Assembly (NCBI RefSeq): GCF_016900655.1
Contig: NZ_JACJKH010000012.1
Span: 1 to 64,000, forward strand
DNA: 64,000 bases
Source: Drancourtella massiliensis
Lineage (GTDB): Bacteria; Bacillota; Clostridia; Lachnospirales; Lachnospiraceae
Reading direction: 5' to 3'
The notes below the pieces were generated by a model that saw only the letters and a program-made list of their open reading frames with translations, searched no databases and had not been told where the DNA came from. Made by a program: the position numbers and the translations under genes. Every line of letters begins with the position of its first letter. The stretch's first letter is position 1. This document shows positions 18,812 through 28,161 of the stretch, one piece after another.

Positions 18812-18852
18812 AAAAATAAGGAGGCGGTTGATATCCCGCCTCCTTATTTTTT
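18812..18852. terminator. Strong bidirectional terminator
   Basis: AATAAGGAGGCGG pairs with CCGCCTCCTTATT, with A-run before and T-run after. It serves both the P-loop gene and the convergent ABC transporter operon. Confidence 0.9.
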
Positions 18853-19594
18853 AGAGAACTTTTCTTAAAAAGTCCTGCAGTCTTGAATCTTTCGGCTCAT
18901 CAAAAAACTGCTTCGGACTGTTTTCTTCTTTGATAATTCCTTCATCTATAAACATGACTCTTGTTCCTACTTCTCTTGCGAAGCCCATTTCATGTGTAAC
19001 GACAACCATTGTCATTCCATCCTTGGCAAGTTCCTTCATTAAATCAAGAACTTCTCCCACCATTTCCGGATCCAATGCCGAAGTCGGTTCATCAAATAAA
19101 AGTACGTCCGGATCCATAGCGAGTGCTCTTACAATGGCAATACGTTGCTTTTGTCCGCCGGAAAGCTGTTCTGGATAGGTATTTGCCTTATCAAGAAGAC
19201 CTACCCTGTTCAGCAGTTCTTTCGCCTTGGCATCTGCCTCTGACGAACTTAATTTTCCAAGGGCCACAGGAGCAAGTGTAATATTTTCCAAAATCGTTTT
19301 ATGCGGAAACAAGTTGAAATGCTGGAAAACCATCCCGATTTTTTGTCTGTGATTATCAATATTAACTTTTGGGTCCGTAATATCCGTTCCTTCAAAGAAA
19401 ATTTTTCCTCCGGTCGGCTTTTCAAGCAGGTTTAGAGAACGAAGAAATGTAGATTTCCCCGAACCGGACGGCCCGATGATGACTACTACTTCTCCCTTAT
19501 GGATCTCTGTCGTAATTCCTTTTAGAACTTTTGTTTTTCCGAATGCTTTTTCCAGATTTTCTACCTGGATCAAAGTTTCTCCTTTAACGCTCAT
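18851..19594 (-). CDS. Polar amino-acid ABC transporter ATPase
   Basis: 247 residues. Walker A GPSGSGKS, signature LSGGQKQR, Walker [12 protein letters not shown] and the H-loop VVTHEMGFA are intact. The [15 protein letters not shown] sequence and length place it in the GlnQ/HisP polar amino-acid group. It energises the permease encoded just upstream, whose 3' end it overlaps by about 11 bp. This is the last gene of the operon, ending at the strong terminator. Confidence 0.95.
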   Translation of the reverse strand: MSVKGETLIQVENLEKAFGKTKVLKGITTEIHKGEVVVIIGPSGSGKSTFLRSLNLLEKPTGGKIFFEGTDITDPKVNIDNHRQKIGMVFQHFNLFPHKTILENITLAPVALGKLSSSEADAKAKELLNRVGLLDKANTYPEQLSGGQKQRIAIVRALAMDPDVLLFDEPTSALDPEMVGEVLDLMKELAKDGMTMVVVTHEMGFAREVGTRVMFIDEGIIKEENSPKQFFDEPKDSRLQDFLRKVL

Positions 19595-20297
19595 TGTTCC
19601 TTAGTCTCCTTTCCAGCTTATTCATAAAGAATGTCAGAAGGCAGATCAAAGCGAGATAAATCACCGCTGCCGCAAGTAATGGTAAAAGTGCGTCAAATGT
19701 CCGGCTTTGGATTACCATAGCTGCTTTTGTAAGATCCTGTTCACCAATATATCCAATAATAGCGGTTTCTTTGATCAAAACAATCATTTCATTTACAAGC
19801 GCAGGAAGCACATTTTTAAATGCCTGCGGCATGATAATCAGCCGCATTGTTTGTGCATAACTAAGTCCAAGACTTCTTCCGGCTTCTGTCTGGCCTTCTG
19901 GTATGGACATAATTCCTGATCGAACAATTTCTGCTACATATGCACCTGAATTTATTCCAAATGCTATTCCTCCAATAATGATCGAGTTCAAAGAGGAAGA
20001 TCCGAATACAACCAGATACATGATAAGGATCTGAATCATAGACGGGGTTCCTCGGATGACCGTCAGATAAACTTTGCAGACTGCATTTAAAATCGTAAAC
20101 TTTCCTGTTTTATCATGATAGGATCGAATGATCGCCACAATAAATCCAATGATAATACCTATCAGCAAAGCCTCCAGCGTAACGATGACTGTAACTTTCA
20201 GACCGTTCAAAAGCATCAGCCACCTGTTATCTTCTATAAAGTTTTGATAAAAACGGTCTGCAAATGAATTAGAGGCCAGAAGCGCTCCATAAATCAT
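19584..20297 (-). CDS. Polar amino-acid ABC transporter permease
   Basis: 237 residues from the ATG at 20297, which GGAGGGA precedes; the upstream in-frame start at 20351 would lie in the terminator. Five or so membrane segments are visible. The HisM/GlnP family loop [20 protein letters not shown]...[10 protein letters not shown], which couples to the ATPase, is present. It forms a homodimeric channel in the membrane. Expression is likely reduced relative to the binding protein by the hairpin between the two genes. Confidence 0.93.
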   Translation of the reverse strand: MIYGALLASNSFADRFYQNFIEDNRWLMLLNGLKVTVIVTLEALLIGIIIGFIVAIIRSYHDKTGKFTILNAVCKVYLTVIRGTPSMIQILIMYLVVFGSSSLNSIIIGGIAFGINSGAYVAEIVRSGIMSIPEGQTEAGRSLGLSYAQTMRLIIMPQAFKNVLPALVNEMIVLIKETAIIGYIGEQDLTKAAMVIQSRTFDALLPLLAAAVIYLALICLLTFFMNKLERRLRNNER

Positions 20298-20331
20298 GGT
20301 AAATCCCTCCATATTTTCACTTTTCTCTCGT

Positions 20332-20360
20332 AAAAACAGGGCTGTTCTCACCAGCCCTGT
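20332..20360 (-). terminator. Intercistronic hairpin between binding protein and permease genes
   Basis: ACAGGGCTG pairs with CAGCCCTGT around 7 bases, followed on the minus strand by TTTTT. Placed inside the operon, it should let most transcripts end after the binding-protein gene, giving it excess over the permease and ATPase. Confidence 0.75.
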
Positions 20361-20372
20361 CTTTGTTGCTCT

Positions 20373-21161
20373 TTATTTTCTTACAATAACGACCTGACTT
20401 GCATTTGCATATGTGTCTGTAAAGTCCACATTTTGTTTTCTTTCTTCTGTCACAGTCATGCCGGCTGCACCGAAATCAGCCTTTCCCGCTTCGATAGACG
20501 GAAGGATGGAATCGAATTCCATATCTTCTACCTTTAAGCTGTATCCCATTTTGTCACAGATTGCTGTCGCGATGTCCACGTCGATTCCTACGATTGAGTC
20601 TCCATCGTGATATTCATATGGTTCAAATTCAGCGTTGGTTGCCATCACAAGCTCACCTTTGGAATGATCTACATTTTCCGGACTTTCATACTGATAGGAT
20701 CCAACCTCACCAATGTAGTTGTTGATGATTTTATCCAAAGTGCCTTCTGATTTCAGTTCTGCAAGAGCCTGATTCATAGACTCTAAAAGTTCTGTATTTC
20801 CTTTTTTCACACAGATGGCATACTGTTCATCTTCAAACAGATCACTCACGATCTTCAGATCATCATTCTTCTGTACGAATTTTTCTGCCGGCTGAGTGTC
20901 GATTACAACACAGTCTAATTTTCCGGTCTTTAAAGCCTGTACGGCAGCAGCGCCTTTTGGATAACGCTTGATCTGGCTCTCCTGGTTTACAATATCAGAA
21001 CATGTAAGGTCTCCTGTTGTTCCCTGCTGTACTCCGATTGTAAGCGTTTTCAGGTCATCCTGAGTTGAAACTGTTACTTCTTTTTTCTCTGATCCACAAG
21101 CTGCCATCGACACAACACACATTGCTGCAAGAGCAGCTGCTACTACTTTTTTCATTTTCAT
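20373..21161 (-). CDS. Amino-acid ABC transporter substrate-binding lipoprotein
   Basis: 262 residues with a lipoprotein signal peptide and lipobox SMAAC (Cys22). It has the family-3 solute-binding fold. The signature LVMATNAEFEPYEYHDGDSIVGIDVDIATAI lies in the second half, after a first lobe beginning LTIGVQQGTTG. The order of these two segments is reversed from the common layout, so the mature protein starts with what is usually the second lobe. AGGAGG precedes the ATG. Ligand is probably a polar amino acid. Confidence 0.9.
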   Translation of the reverse strand: MKMKKVVAAALAAMCVVSMAACGSEKKEVTVSTQDDLKTLTIGVQQGTTGDLTCSDIVNQESQIKRYPKGAAAVQALKTGKLDCVVIDTQPAEKFVQKNDDLKIVSDLFEDEQYAICVKKGNTELLESMNQALAELKSEGTLDKIINNYIGEVGSYQYESPENVDHSKGELVMATNAEFEPYEYHDGDSIVGIDVDIATAICDKMGYSLKVEDMEFDSILPSIEAGKADFGAAGMTVTEERKQNVDFTDTYANASQVVIVRK

Positions 21162-21226
21162 AACTTATCCTCCTACTATTTTGAATAAAGATTCATTTTT
21201 TATTTTCTTTGAAATATGTAATCTAT

Positions 21227-21283
21227 ATTCTACCACATATACCAAAAAAATCAAGTGTATTTTTATACATTTTTGTGTATAAA
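21227..21283 (-). promoter_or_regulatory. Promoter and palindrome upstream of the amino-acid transporter operon
   Basis: TTGATT (21249-21254) and TAGAAT (21227-21232), 16 bases apart, form a likely sigma-A promoter. Just upstream, TTTATACA and TGTATAAA (21262-21283) form a perfect inverted repeat with a 6-base spacer, an operator-like site. The regulator is unknown. Confidence 0.55.
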
Positions 21284-21327
21284 TTGAATTTTATTTGCAT
21301 ATATGGGCTTTTCTTGCGAATAAAACA

Positions 21328-21363
21328 ATAGCCAGACCGGGATATTCGTCCCTGCCTGGCTAT
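21328..21363 (-). terminator. Terminator after the 560-aa membrane protein gene
   Basis: ATAGCCAG pairs with CTGGCTAT, followed by a T-rich run on the minus strand. Confidence 0.7.
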
Positions 21364-21405
21364 GATCTAACAATCTTGAAAACGTAAGAACCGCCTAATG
21401 TCACC

Positions 21406-23088
21406 CTATTCTTCCTGGGAAACGGTCTCGCCGTTACTGTCCGTTTCGGATGCCTCTTCTTCTGCAATCGGATTCTTCTTCTCTCCATTTAGTGAAAGTA
21501 CCACATTGGTCTTTTCACCCTCCCGGTATTCCATTGTTACTGCCTGTCCGACATCATATTTAATAATATCAATAAAATCAACGACCGAAACATCGAAAAT
21601 CTCATCTGAGCCTTCTACCATCACGTAGAAATGGGAATCTCCTTCTACAACACCCTGAGCAATTCTGGTAATCTTGCCTGTAATGGTCTTTGTTTCTTGG
21701 GCCATAGCACTGTCGTCTGTCTCGATCCCGTTCTCCTGCATCAATTCGAGATAATTTTCCTCACACTTGCTAACTGTATCTCCGATCGCCACTACCTGGT
21801 ATTTCTGAACGTTAACCATAGCATATTTCTTTACAAGGCCCGCATCATCTTTAAGTGCGATGAAGTACGTTGGCTCTCCGGAAATATTCAGAAGCAACGG
21901 GAACGTCGCGGTATAATGAAGGTTCTGCACCTGCCCCTCCGCCGAGGACATGGCGGAGTTCTCTGTGGCGCCTTCCACCTCATAGAACTTTGTCTCCATC
22001 GTCCTTTGATTCATCAGGACAAATCCAACGTTGGACTGGTCTTCATTGACCGATGTCACTCCGGTATATACCCAGACATCGTCATCAATGGCCAGATAGT
22101 TATATCCGTCTGTTGTCTTCAGGCAGTCTTTCTGGCTCAGAATACTGTTAAAGAATCCATGTTTGAGCGTTCCGTAATAGTCGTAGAGCTGGATCAGAAG
22201 ATCCGGATCATAAGCGTGGTCAATCCACTCCGGCACTTCATCGATGGCATAGTCTGTCGTCTCTCCGGTAATCGCATTGCAAAGCACAACCCGTCCTACC
22301 GTCTCGCCTCCAAACAGCCCGATATTGAATTTCTTCACCGGAGCAACCCAGTACGGCACACCTTCATCATCAATCTCAAAACTCAGTTCTCCGAAAATAT
22401 AGGTCGGGTACCGGAAACGGAGATGTCTGTGGATATTCCGGTTAAAATATTCGCTGGTGGAATATTTCATTCCTTCATCGAGCATAACGAGTTCTGTAGA
22501 CTGTGTTGTCATATCGATCCGGATATAGGCCGGAATTCCTTCAGACTGATTCGTAAACCACTTGATTACATTTGCATAGCGAAGCGGCGATACCCGGACC
22601 GGCTTGTCCTGATAGTTGATCTGGCTGTAGAGCTCATCCACTTCAAACTGGGACACCATGTCCACCATGCTTCCCATCTTTCTGTTTCCAAGAAGGGTTG
22701 CAGACTCCCGGTCCAGAAGCGGAATCTGGTCAAAGGAAAGTTCCTTGATATCTGTCTGAAAATCCCCTTCCTCCACAGTCAGGAGCTTCTGATACTTTTT
22801 CGCGTTGATGATCGGTGAAGAAAGGAGTGTTCCTCCAAGATAAATAACACCGATCAGCACGAAAAGACCGATCAGACCTTTTGCGATCCCGGACTGTTTG
22901 ATCTCCTCTTTTCGGAACAGTTTTTTCTTTCCAATGTAGATAACCGCAAGAGCCGCAATCACCACAAGCAGGAAAGTCCAGAATCCCGCAGCATGGATAT
23001 TGATAGCCGGAAGCTTCACATAGTAATAAATACCGGCAAGCAGAATCAGGCCAATTACAGTCAGAACTTTCATTTTTGTCTTTTTCAT
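21406..23088 (-). CDS. Membrane-anchored protein of unknown function (560 aa)
   Basis: Three hydrophobic segments occur near the N-terminus (about 7-25, 34-52, 68-88). A large extracytoplasmic region of about 450 residues then has no family I can name with confidence. Notable stretches are DRESATLLGNRKMGSM, the WFTNQSEGIPAYIRIDM segment, and a final part (about 475-530) resembling an OB-like beta region (ITGKITRIAQGVVEGDSHFYVMVEG). The C-terminus is Glu/Asn-rich. GAGGAG precedes the ATG. Similar proteins are common in Lachnospiraceae. It is monocistronic between two terminators. Confidence 0.75.
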   Translation of the reverse strand: MKKTKMKVLTVIGLILLAGIYYYVKLPAINIHAAGFWTFLLVVIAALAVIYIGKKKLFRKEEIKQSGIAKGLIGLFVLIGVIYLGGTLLSSPIINAKKYQKLLTVEEGDFQTDIKELSFDQIPLLDRESATLLGNRKMGSMVDMVSQFEVDELYSQINYQDKPVRVSPLRYANVIKWFTNQSEGIPAYIRIDMTTQSTELVMLDEGMKYSTSEYFNRNIHRHLRFRYPTYIFGELSFEIDDEGVPYWVAPVKKFNIGLFGGETVGRVVLCNAITGETTDYAIDEVPEWIDHAYDPDLLIQLYDYYGTLKHGFFNSILSQKDCLKTTDGYNYLAIDDDVWVYTGVTSVNEDQSNVGFVLMNQRTMETKFYEVEGATENSAMSSAEGQVQNLHYTATFPLLLNISGEPTYFIALKDDAGLVKKYAMVNVQKYQVVAIGDTVSKCEENYLELMQENGIETDDSAMAQETKTITGKITRIAQGVVEGDSHFYVMVEGSDEIFDVSVVDFIDIIKYDVGQAVTMEYREGEKTNVVLSLNGEKKNPIAEEEASETDSNGETVSQEE

Positions 23089-23160
23089 AGCTTCTCCTCT
23101 TCTTTATTTCATTGACTGGTTATGGTAAGCAATTATAACACTCTTTTCTTACGAAAACAA

Positions 23161-23198
23161 GGGTCCGGCCATACGCTCTTTCCCGCATAGCCGGACCC
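23161..23198 (-). terminator. Terminator after the EF-G-like gene
   Basis: GGGTCCGGC pairs with GCCGGACCC around a 20-base loop, 30 bases past the stop. Confidence 0.8.
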
Positions 23199-23227
23199 TC
23201 TCTTATGTACGTTCTTTCAAGGTACGA

Positions 23228-25303
23228 TTATTCCTCTGCTGCTCTGTTTGCAATCTCTTTTTCCTGAACGTCGGACGGAGCCTGCTCATATCTTGCAAAC
23301 TGATATTCATAAGTACCGCGTCCTCCTGTCATGGAACGGAGGTTCGTGCAGTATCCGTAAAGCTCCATCATCGGAACATCGGCTTCAATTGCCTGTTTTC
23401 CTCCGTTGACCGGATTCATGCCAAGCACACGGCCGCGGCGCTTGTTCAGATCACCCATAACGTCACCGGTATATTCATCCGGAACTGTTACCTTCAGGGA
23501 TGCGATTGGTTCAAGAAGTACCGGAGATGCTTCCATGATTCCTTTCTTGAATGCCTGGATCGTTGCGGTCTTAAATGCCATTTCAGAAGAGTCTACCGGA
23601 TGATAGGAACCATCGTACAGCGTTGCTTTCACTCCGACTACCGGATATCCGGCAAGAGGTCCTTTCTGTACAGCTTCCTGGAGACCTTTTTCCACAGCCG
23701 GGAAGTAGTTCTTCGGAACCGCTCCTCCTACGACTTTTTCTTCAAATACGAATGGCTCTTCCAGATCACCGGACGGCTCGAATGTCATCTTGACATGACC
23801 ATACTGTCCGTGTCCTCCTGACTGTTTCTTATATTTGGAATCAATATCGGATTTCTTCCGGATCGTCTCGCGGAATGCTACCTTTGGTTTCTCAAGAGTA
23901 ATCTCTACTTTATATCTGGAGGCGAGTTTGCTTGCAATAATTTCCAGATGCTGGTCTCCCATACCGTACAGAAGAATCTGTCTGTTTTCTGTATCATTGA
24001 CAACCTTCATCGTCACATCTTCTGCCATCATTCTGGAAAGTGCCTGGGATACCTTATCTTCATCTCCCTTGGTCTTGGTCGTATATTTCATGTAGGTATA
24101 AGGCTGAGAATACTCGGTTTTTGCGTATGCAATCTGTGTGTTCTTTGTAGAAAGTGTATCTCCTGTCTTCGTAGTGGTCAGTTTTGCAATGGCCCCAATA
24201 TCTCCTGCAAACAGCTCTGATACTTCAATCGGCTTATTTCCAAGCATCGTGTAAATCTTGCCCGGCTTTGCCTCTGCATCTGTGTCTGCATTGTACAGCA
24301 CGTCATCACCTTTGATAACGCCGGAGCACACTTTGATGAAAGAATATTTTCCGATAAACGGATCCACCATGGTCTTATATACATATGCACTCTTTGCTTT
24401 CGCAAAATCATAATTTGCCTCATAGATGGCATTTGTTTTCCGGTTCATGCCGACACATTCACGGTTTGCCGGGCTTGGGAAGAACCGTACGATATCAGAA
24501 AGAAGGTTTGCAACCCCCTGTGCCTGAAGATTGGATCCCATTGCTACCGGAACGATATCTCCATCCATTACTTCCGTACGCATCGCGGAACGGATCTCCT
24601 CAATGGAAAACTCCTCTCCGGAAAGATAGCGGTCCAGGAATTCCTCACTGGTCTCTGCCACTGATTCCATCAATGCTTCTCTGTACTGCTGGAGATATTC
24701 CATACAGTAATCTGGGATCTCACATTCTTCCCTCTTTCCAATCTCTGTGTAGCGGCGTCCCGCATTCTTGATAATGTTAACGTATCCGACGAGCTTCTCG
24801 TTTTCACGGATCGGCATGAAGTGCGGTGCGATCACCTTCCCGTATTTTTCACGGAGTGTCTCCACAACCTGACGAAAACTTGCGTCGTCCACATCCATCT
24901 CTGTCACGTAAACCATACGCGGCAGATTGTATTTGTCGCAGAGTTCCCATGCTTTTTCCGTTCCGACCTCTACGCCCGCTTTTCCGGAAACAACAATGAC
25001 TGCTGCATCCGCAACACTGACAGCTTCTTCCACTTCACCTACAAAGTCGAAGTATCCCGGTGTATCCAGCACATTAATTTTCGCTTTTTCCCATTCGATC
25101 GGGATCAGGCTCGTGCCGATAGAAAATCCGCGTTTCTGTTCCTCTTTATCGAAATCGCTGATGGTATTTCCGTCCCCTACTTTTCCCATCCTGTTTACCG
25201 CGCCTGATACATAGGCCATCGCTTCTGCAAGACTTGTCTTTCCGCATCCGCCATGACCTAACAAAACAACGTTTCTGATTTCATCCGTCCTGTAAACTTT
25301 CAT
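23228..25303 (-). CDS. EF-G-like translational GTPase with altered G motifs
   Basis: 691 residues with the five-domain EF-G layout. G1 is GHGGCGKTS (16-24). G3 is DTPGYFDF (80-87), so the usual catalytic histidine of DTPGH is a tyrosine. G4 is TEMD (134-137) in place of NKxD, the guanine-specificity motif. Domain IV keeps the GGHGQYGHVKMTFEP segment. The protein therefore belongs to the EF-G-like (EF-G2/FusA2) paralogues rather than canonical FusA, which is normally encoded with rpsL/rpsG. A ribosome-related role is probable; efficient GTP hydrolysis is doubtful. GGAGG precedes the ATG. Confidence 0.9.
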   Translation of the reverse strand: MKVYRTDEIRNVVLLGHGGCGKTSLAEAMAYVSGAVNRMGKVGDGNTISDFDKEEQKRGFSIGTSLIPIEWEKAKINVLDTPGYFDFVGEVEEAVSVADAAVIVVSGKAGVEVGTEKAWELCDKYNLPRMVYVTEMDVDDASFRQVVETLREKYGKVIAPHFMPIRENEKLVGYVNIIKNAGRRYTEIGKREECEIPDYCMEYLQQYREALMESVAETSEEFLDRYLSGEEFSIEEIRSAMRTEVMDGDIVPVAMGSNLQAQGVANLLSDIVRFFPSPANRECVGMNRKTNAIYEANYDFAKAKSAYVYKTMVDPFIGKYSFIKVCSGVIKGDDVLYNADTDAEAKPGKIYTMLGNKPIEVSELFAGDIGAIAKLTTTKTGDTLSTKNTQIAYAKTEYSQPYTYMKYTTKTKGDEDKVSQALSRMMAEDVTMKVVNDTENRQILLYGMGDQHLEIIASKLASRYKVEITLEKPKVAFRETIRKKSDIDSKYKKQSGGHGQYGHVKMTFEPSGDLEEPFVFEEKVVGGAVPKNYFPAVEKGLQEAVQKGPLAGYPVVGVKATLYDGSYHPVDSSEMAFKTATIQAFKKGIMEASPVLLEPIASLKVTVPDEYTGDVMGDLNKRRGRVLGMNPVNGGKQAIEADVPMMELYGYCTNLRSMTGGRGTYEYQFARYEQAPSDVQEKEIANRAAEE

Positions 25304-25431
25304 ATAGTGCTGCCTCCTTGATTTTCTAGCTCAAATTTTACCGTTCTTGTTTTAACAGTAATCATGGGTATATTGTACTAAATTTTTCGTAATTTTACAA
25401 CTCTTTTATTGAATTTTCACAATGTTTCTAT

Positions 25432-25599
25432 AACTATTCAGCCATGCGGCCTGTAACAATGAAAACCTGGCGCAAGCTTGCTTGCAGAAGGTTTGAGTTG
25501 TTTCAGGACATATGGCGTTTAGCCATAAGCGAAGATTCAGCTGCGTAAGCAGCGAAAAGCAGCGCGAGCTGCGAATCTGAGCTGCATGGCTGAATAGTT
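25432..25599. repeat. 168-bp structured inverted-repeat element
   Basis: AACTATTCAGCCATGC at 25432-25447 is the exact reverse complement of 25584-25599. The interior holds further hairpins: GCAAG-CTTG-CTTGC, TGGC-GTTTA-GCCA, GCTGC-GTAA-GCAGC and GCAGC-GCGA-GCTGC. The last two have GNRA tetraloops. No open frame is present. It is either a MITE-like repeat or a structured RNA. It lies upstream of tyrA in a 409-bp gap that otherwise holds only AT-rich sequence. Confidence 0.7.
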
Positions 25600-25712
25600 G
25601 ACTATTACTTGAACATTTTGAATATGGATTCTGTCAGATGTATTTTGACAAACATCTGAAAATCTTCTAAAATGGAAGAAATAACAAGATCAGGAAAGAT
25701 GAGGACTTTATT

Positions 25713-26804
25713 ATGAAAACAGGATTTATCGGGCTTGGATTGATCGGTGGTTCGATCGCAAAGGCCATCCGCCAGTATTTTCCGGAAAGTGAGATCGTCG
25801 CTTTTGATAAAAGCCGGGAAACGCTGGCCCTTGCAACTGCCGAATCGGTCATCAATACGGCGGTAACAGTCATTGACGAAAATTTCAAAGGGTGTGACTA
25901 TCTGTTTCTGTGCACACCGGTCATTTACAATTCTGCCTATTTAAGCCAGATAAAGCCGTTTCTCTCAGAGAAAACGATCCTGACCGATGTCGGCAGCGTC
26001 AAGACGCCGATCCATCAGGAGGTGGAAAAACTTGGGCTCTCCGACTTTTTTATCGGAGGGCACCCGATGGCAGGATCAGAAAAATCCGGATATGTGAATT
26101 CCAAGGCGGTTCTGCTTGAGAATGCCTACTATATTCTCTCTCCGTCCAGACCTGAACAGAAGGAAAAAATACAGGCCTTCACAGAGTTTATTCAGGCAAT
26201 CCGCGCGATTCCGGTCACACTGGACTGCAGGACGCACGATTACATCACAGGAACGATCAGTCATCTGCCGCATGTAATCGCCTCCGGCCTTGTCAATTTC
26301 GTCCGGGATCATGATACGACGGATGAACTGATGAAACTATTAGCCGCCGGCGGTTTTAAGGATATCACAAGGATTGCATCCTCTTCCCCGACGATGTGGG
26401 AACATGTCCTTATGACAAACCGGGAAAATGTCTCCGAAATTCTCGGAAACTACATCAAGACACTGGAGGACGCCAAAAAGCTGATTGATGCGGGCGATTC
26501 CCAGGGAATCTACAATTTCTTCGACACTTCACGGAACTACCGGAATTCTGTTCCGGATATTTCCGCCGGGCCGATCAAAAAGCTTTTTGCCATCTACTGT
26601 GATATCATCGATGAGGCGGGCGGGATTGCCACCATCGCAACCATCCTTGCCTCCAATAATATCAGTATTAAAAATATCGGGATCATTCACAACCGCGAGT
26701 TCGAAGAAGGTGTTCTCAGAATTGAATTTTATGAAGGTGCCGCTCAGGAAAAGGCAGCCCAGGTTCTCCGCAGACACCGCTATACGGTCTATGAGCGTTC
26801 CTGA
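25713..26804 (+). CDS. tyrA: Prephenate dehydrogenase with ACT domain
   Basis: 363 residues. It oxidatively decarboxylates prephenate to 4-hydroxyphenylpyruvate in tyrosine synthesis. The NAD-binding motif GLGLIGGS is at 7-14. Family motifs GGHPMAGSEKSGY and the catalytic-region HDYITGTISHLPHV follow. A C-terminal ACT domain (about 296-363: GGIATIATILASNNISIKNIGI) implies allosteric feedback, probably by tyrosine. First gene of a four-gene plus-strand cluster, with aroA 30 bp downstream. Confidence 0.94.
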   Translation: MKTGFIGLGLIGGSIAKAIRQYFPESEIVAFDKSRETLALATAESVINTAVTVIDENFKGCDYLFLCTPVIYNSAYLSQIKPFLSEKTILTDVGSVKTPIHQEVEKLGLSDFFIGGHPMAGSEKSGYVNSKAVLLENAYYILSPSRPEQKEKIQAFTEFIQAIRAIPVTLDCRTHDYITGTISHLPHVIASGLVNFVRDHDTTDELMKLLAAGGFKDITRIASSSPTMWEHVLMTNRENVSEILGNYIKTLEDAKKLIDAGDSQGIYNFFDTSRNYRNSVPDISAGPIKKLFAIYCDIIDEAGGIATIATILASNNISIKNIGIIHNREFEEGVLRIEFYEGAAQEKAAQVLRRHRYTVYERS

Positions 26805-26834
26805 TAGCCGAAAATGATATAAGGGAGATTATTT

Positions 26835-28136
26835 ATGAGACAGATCAAATCATCCTCTCCTCTGAAAGGAGAGATTACCATACCGGGAGATAAATCCATC
26901 TCCCACAGAAGCATTATGTTCGGAGCCCTTGCAAAGGGCGTGACCTCCGTCCGCCACTTTCTGGAGGGTGCGGACTGCCTTTCTACCATCGGATGCTTCC
27001 GTCAGATGGGAATTGAAATCCAAAAAGAATCTGACGGCCGGATTCTCGTCCACGGCAAAGGAATCCGCGGGCTTACCGCTCCTGCCGCCACACTGGATGT
27101 GGGAAACAGCGGTACAACTACAAGACTGATTTCCGGAATCCTAAGCGCCCAGAATTTTACTTCTGTACTTTCCGGAGATGCGTCATTAAATTCCAGACCT
27201 ATGGGACGGATCATCCGCCCGCTATCCATGATGGGCGCACAGATCAAAAGTCTCCACGGAAATGGCTGTGCCCCGCTTCAGATCGACGGACGAATGGATC
27301 TTCACGGAATCCACTACGATTCTCCGGTAGCCTCCGCCCAGGTCAAATCGGCCATCCTCCTTGCAGGGCTGTATGCTGACAGAGAGACTTCTGTCCATGA
27401 GCCGGCTCTTTCCAGAAACCATACCGAGCTGATGCTCTCCCAGTTTGGAGCCGATCTTCATACAGAGATCCTAAAAGACGGCTCCGCCGAAATCCGGATT
27501 TCTCCATGTGAAGAGCTTTACGCCCAGGACATTCTTGTACCGGGCGATATTTCCTCCGCGGCCTATTTTATCGCTGCCGCCCTCTTGGTACCGGGATCAG
27601 AAGTTCTGATTAAAAACGTGGGGATCAACGAAACCCGTGCTGGAATTTTAAAGGTCTGCAAAGATATGGGGGCCGATATTACCTATCTCAATCAGAATCA
27701 GGGTGCGGGAGAACCGACCGCAGATCTTCTCGTACGCAGTTCCAGTCTTCACGGCGTCTGCATCGAGGGAACGGTAATCCCGACGCTGATCGATGAAATT
27801 CCGATGATCGCCGTCCTTGCCGCATTTGCCAAGGGCCAGACCATCATCCGCGATGCGGCAGAGCTGAAAGTGAAAGAAACCGACCGGATCCGGACCGTAA
27901 CGGAAAATCTGAAGGCCATGGGCGCAGATGTCACTCCAACCGACGACGGCATGATTATTCAGGGCGGGAAACCGCTCCACGGTGCCGAAATCCACCCTTA
28001 CATGGACCACCGTATCGCCATGGCATTTGCTGTGGCAGGACTTGCCTCTGAAGGGGAGACAACGATTCTGGAAGAACAGTGTGTCGATGTCTCCTATCCG
28101 GGATTTTTTGAAGCTCTGCACACACTTACCGTATAA
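26835..28136 (+). CDS. aroA: 3-phosphoshikimate 1-carboxyvinyltransferase (EPSP synthase)
   Basis: 433 residues. It condenses phosphoenolpyruvate with shikimate 3-phosphate. Visible motifs: GDKSISHRS, LDVGNSGTTTRL, SRNHTELML, the LIDEIPMIAVLAAFAKGQTII catalytic stretch, KVKETDRI and MDHRIAMAFA. The sequence is of the class II (bacterial) type by its overall motifs, but the class was not tested. It follows tyrA and precedes a radical SAM gene by 25 bp. Confidence 0.96.
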   Translation: MRQIKSSSPLKGEITIPGDKSISHRSIMFGALAKGVTSVRHFLEGADCLSTIGCFRQMGIEIQKESDGRILVHGKGIRGLTAPAATLDVGNSGTTTRLISGILSAQNFTSVLSGDASLNSRPMGRIIRPLSMMGAQIKSLHGNGCAPLQIDGRMDLHGIHYDSPVASAQVKSAILLAGLYADRETSVHEPALSRNHTELMLSQFGADLHTEILKDGSAEIRISPCEELYAQDILVPGDISSAAYFIAAALLVPGSEVLIKNVGINETRAGILKVCKDMGADITYLNQNQGAGEPTADLLVRSSSLHGVCIEGTVIPTLIDEIPMIAVLAAFAKGQTIIRDAAELKVKETDRIRTVTENLKAMGADVTPTDDGMIIQGGKPLHGAEIHPYMDHRIAMAFAVAGLASEGETTILEEQCVDVSYPGFFEALHTLTV

Positions 28137-28161
28137 TCTTTCGAAAAGAAAGGGGTGTCTT

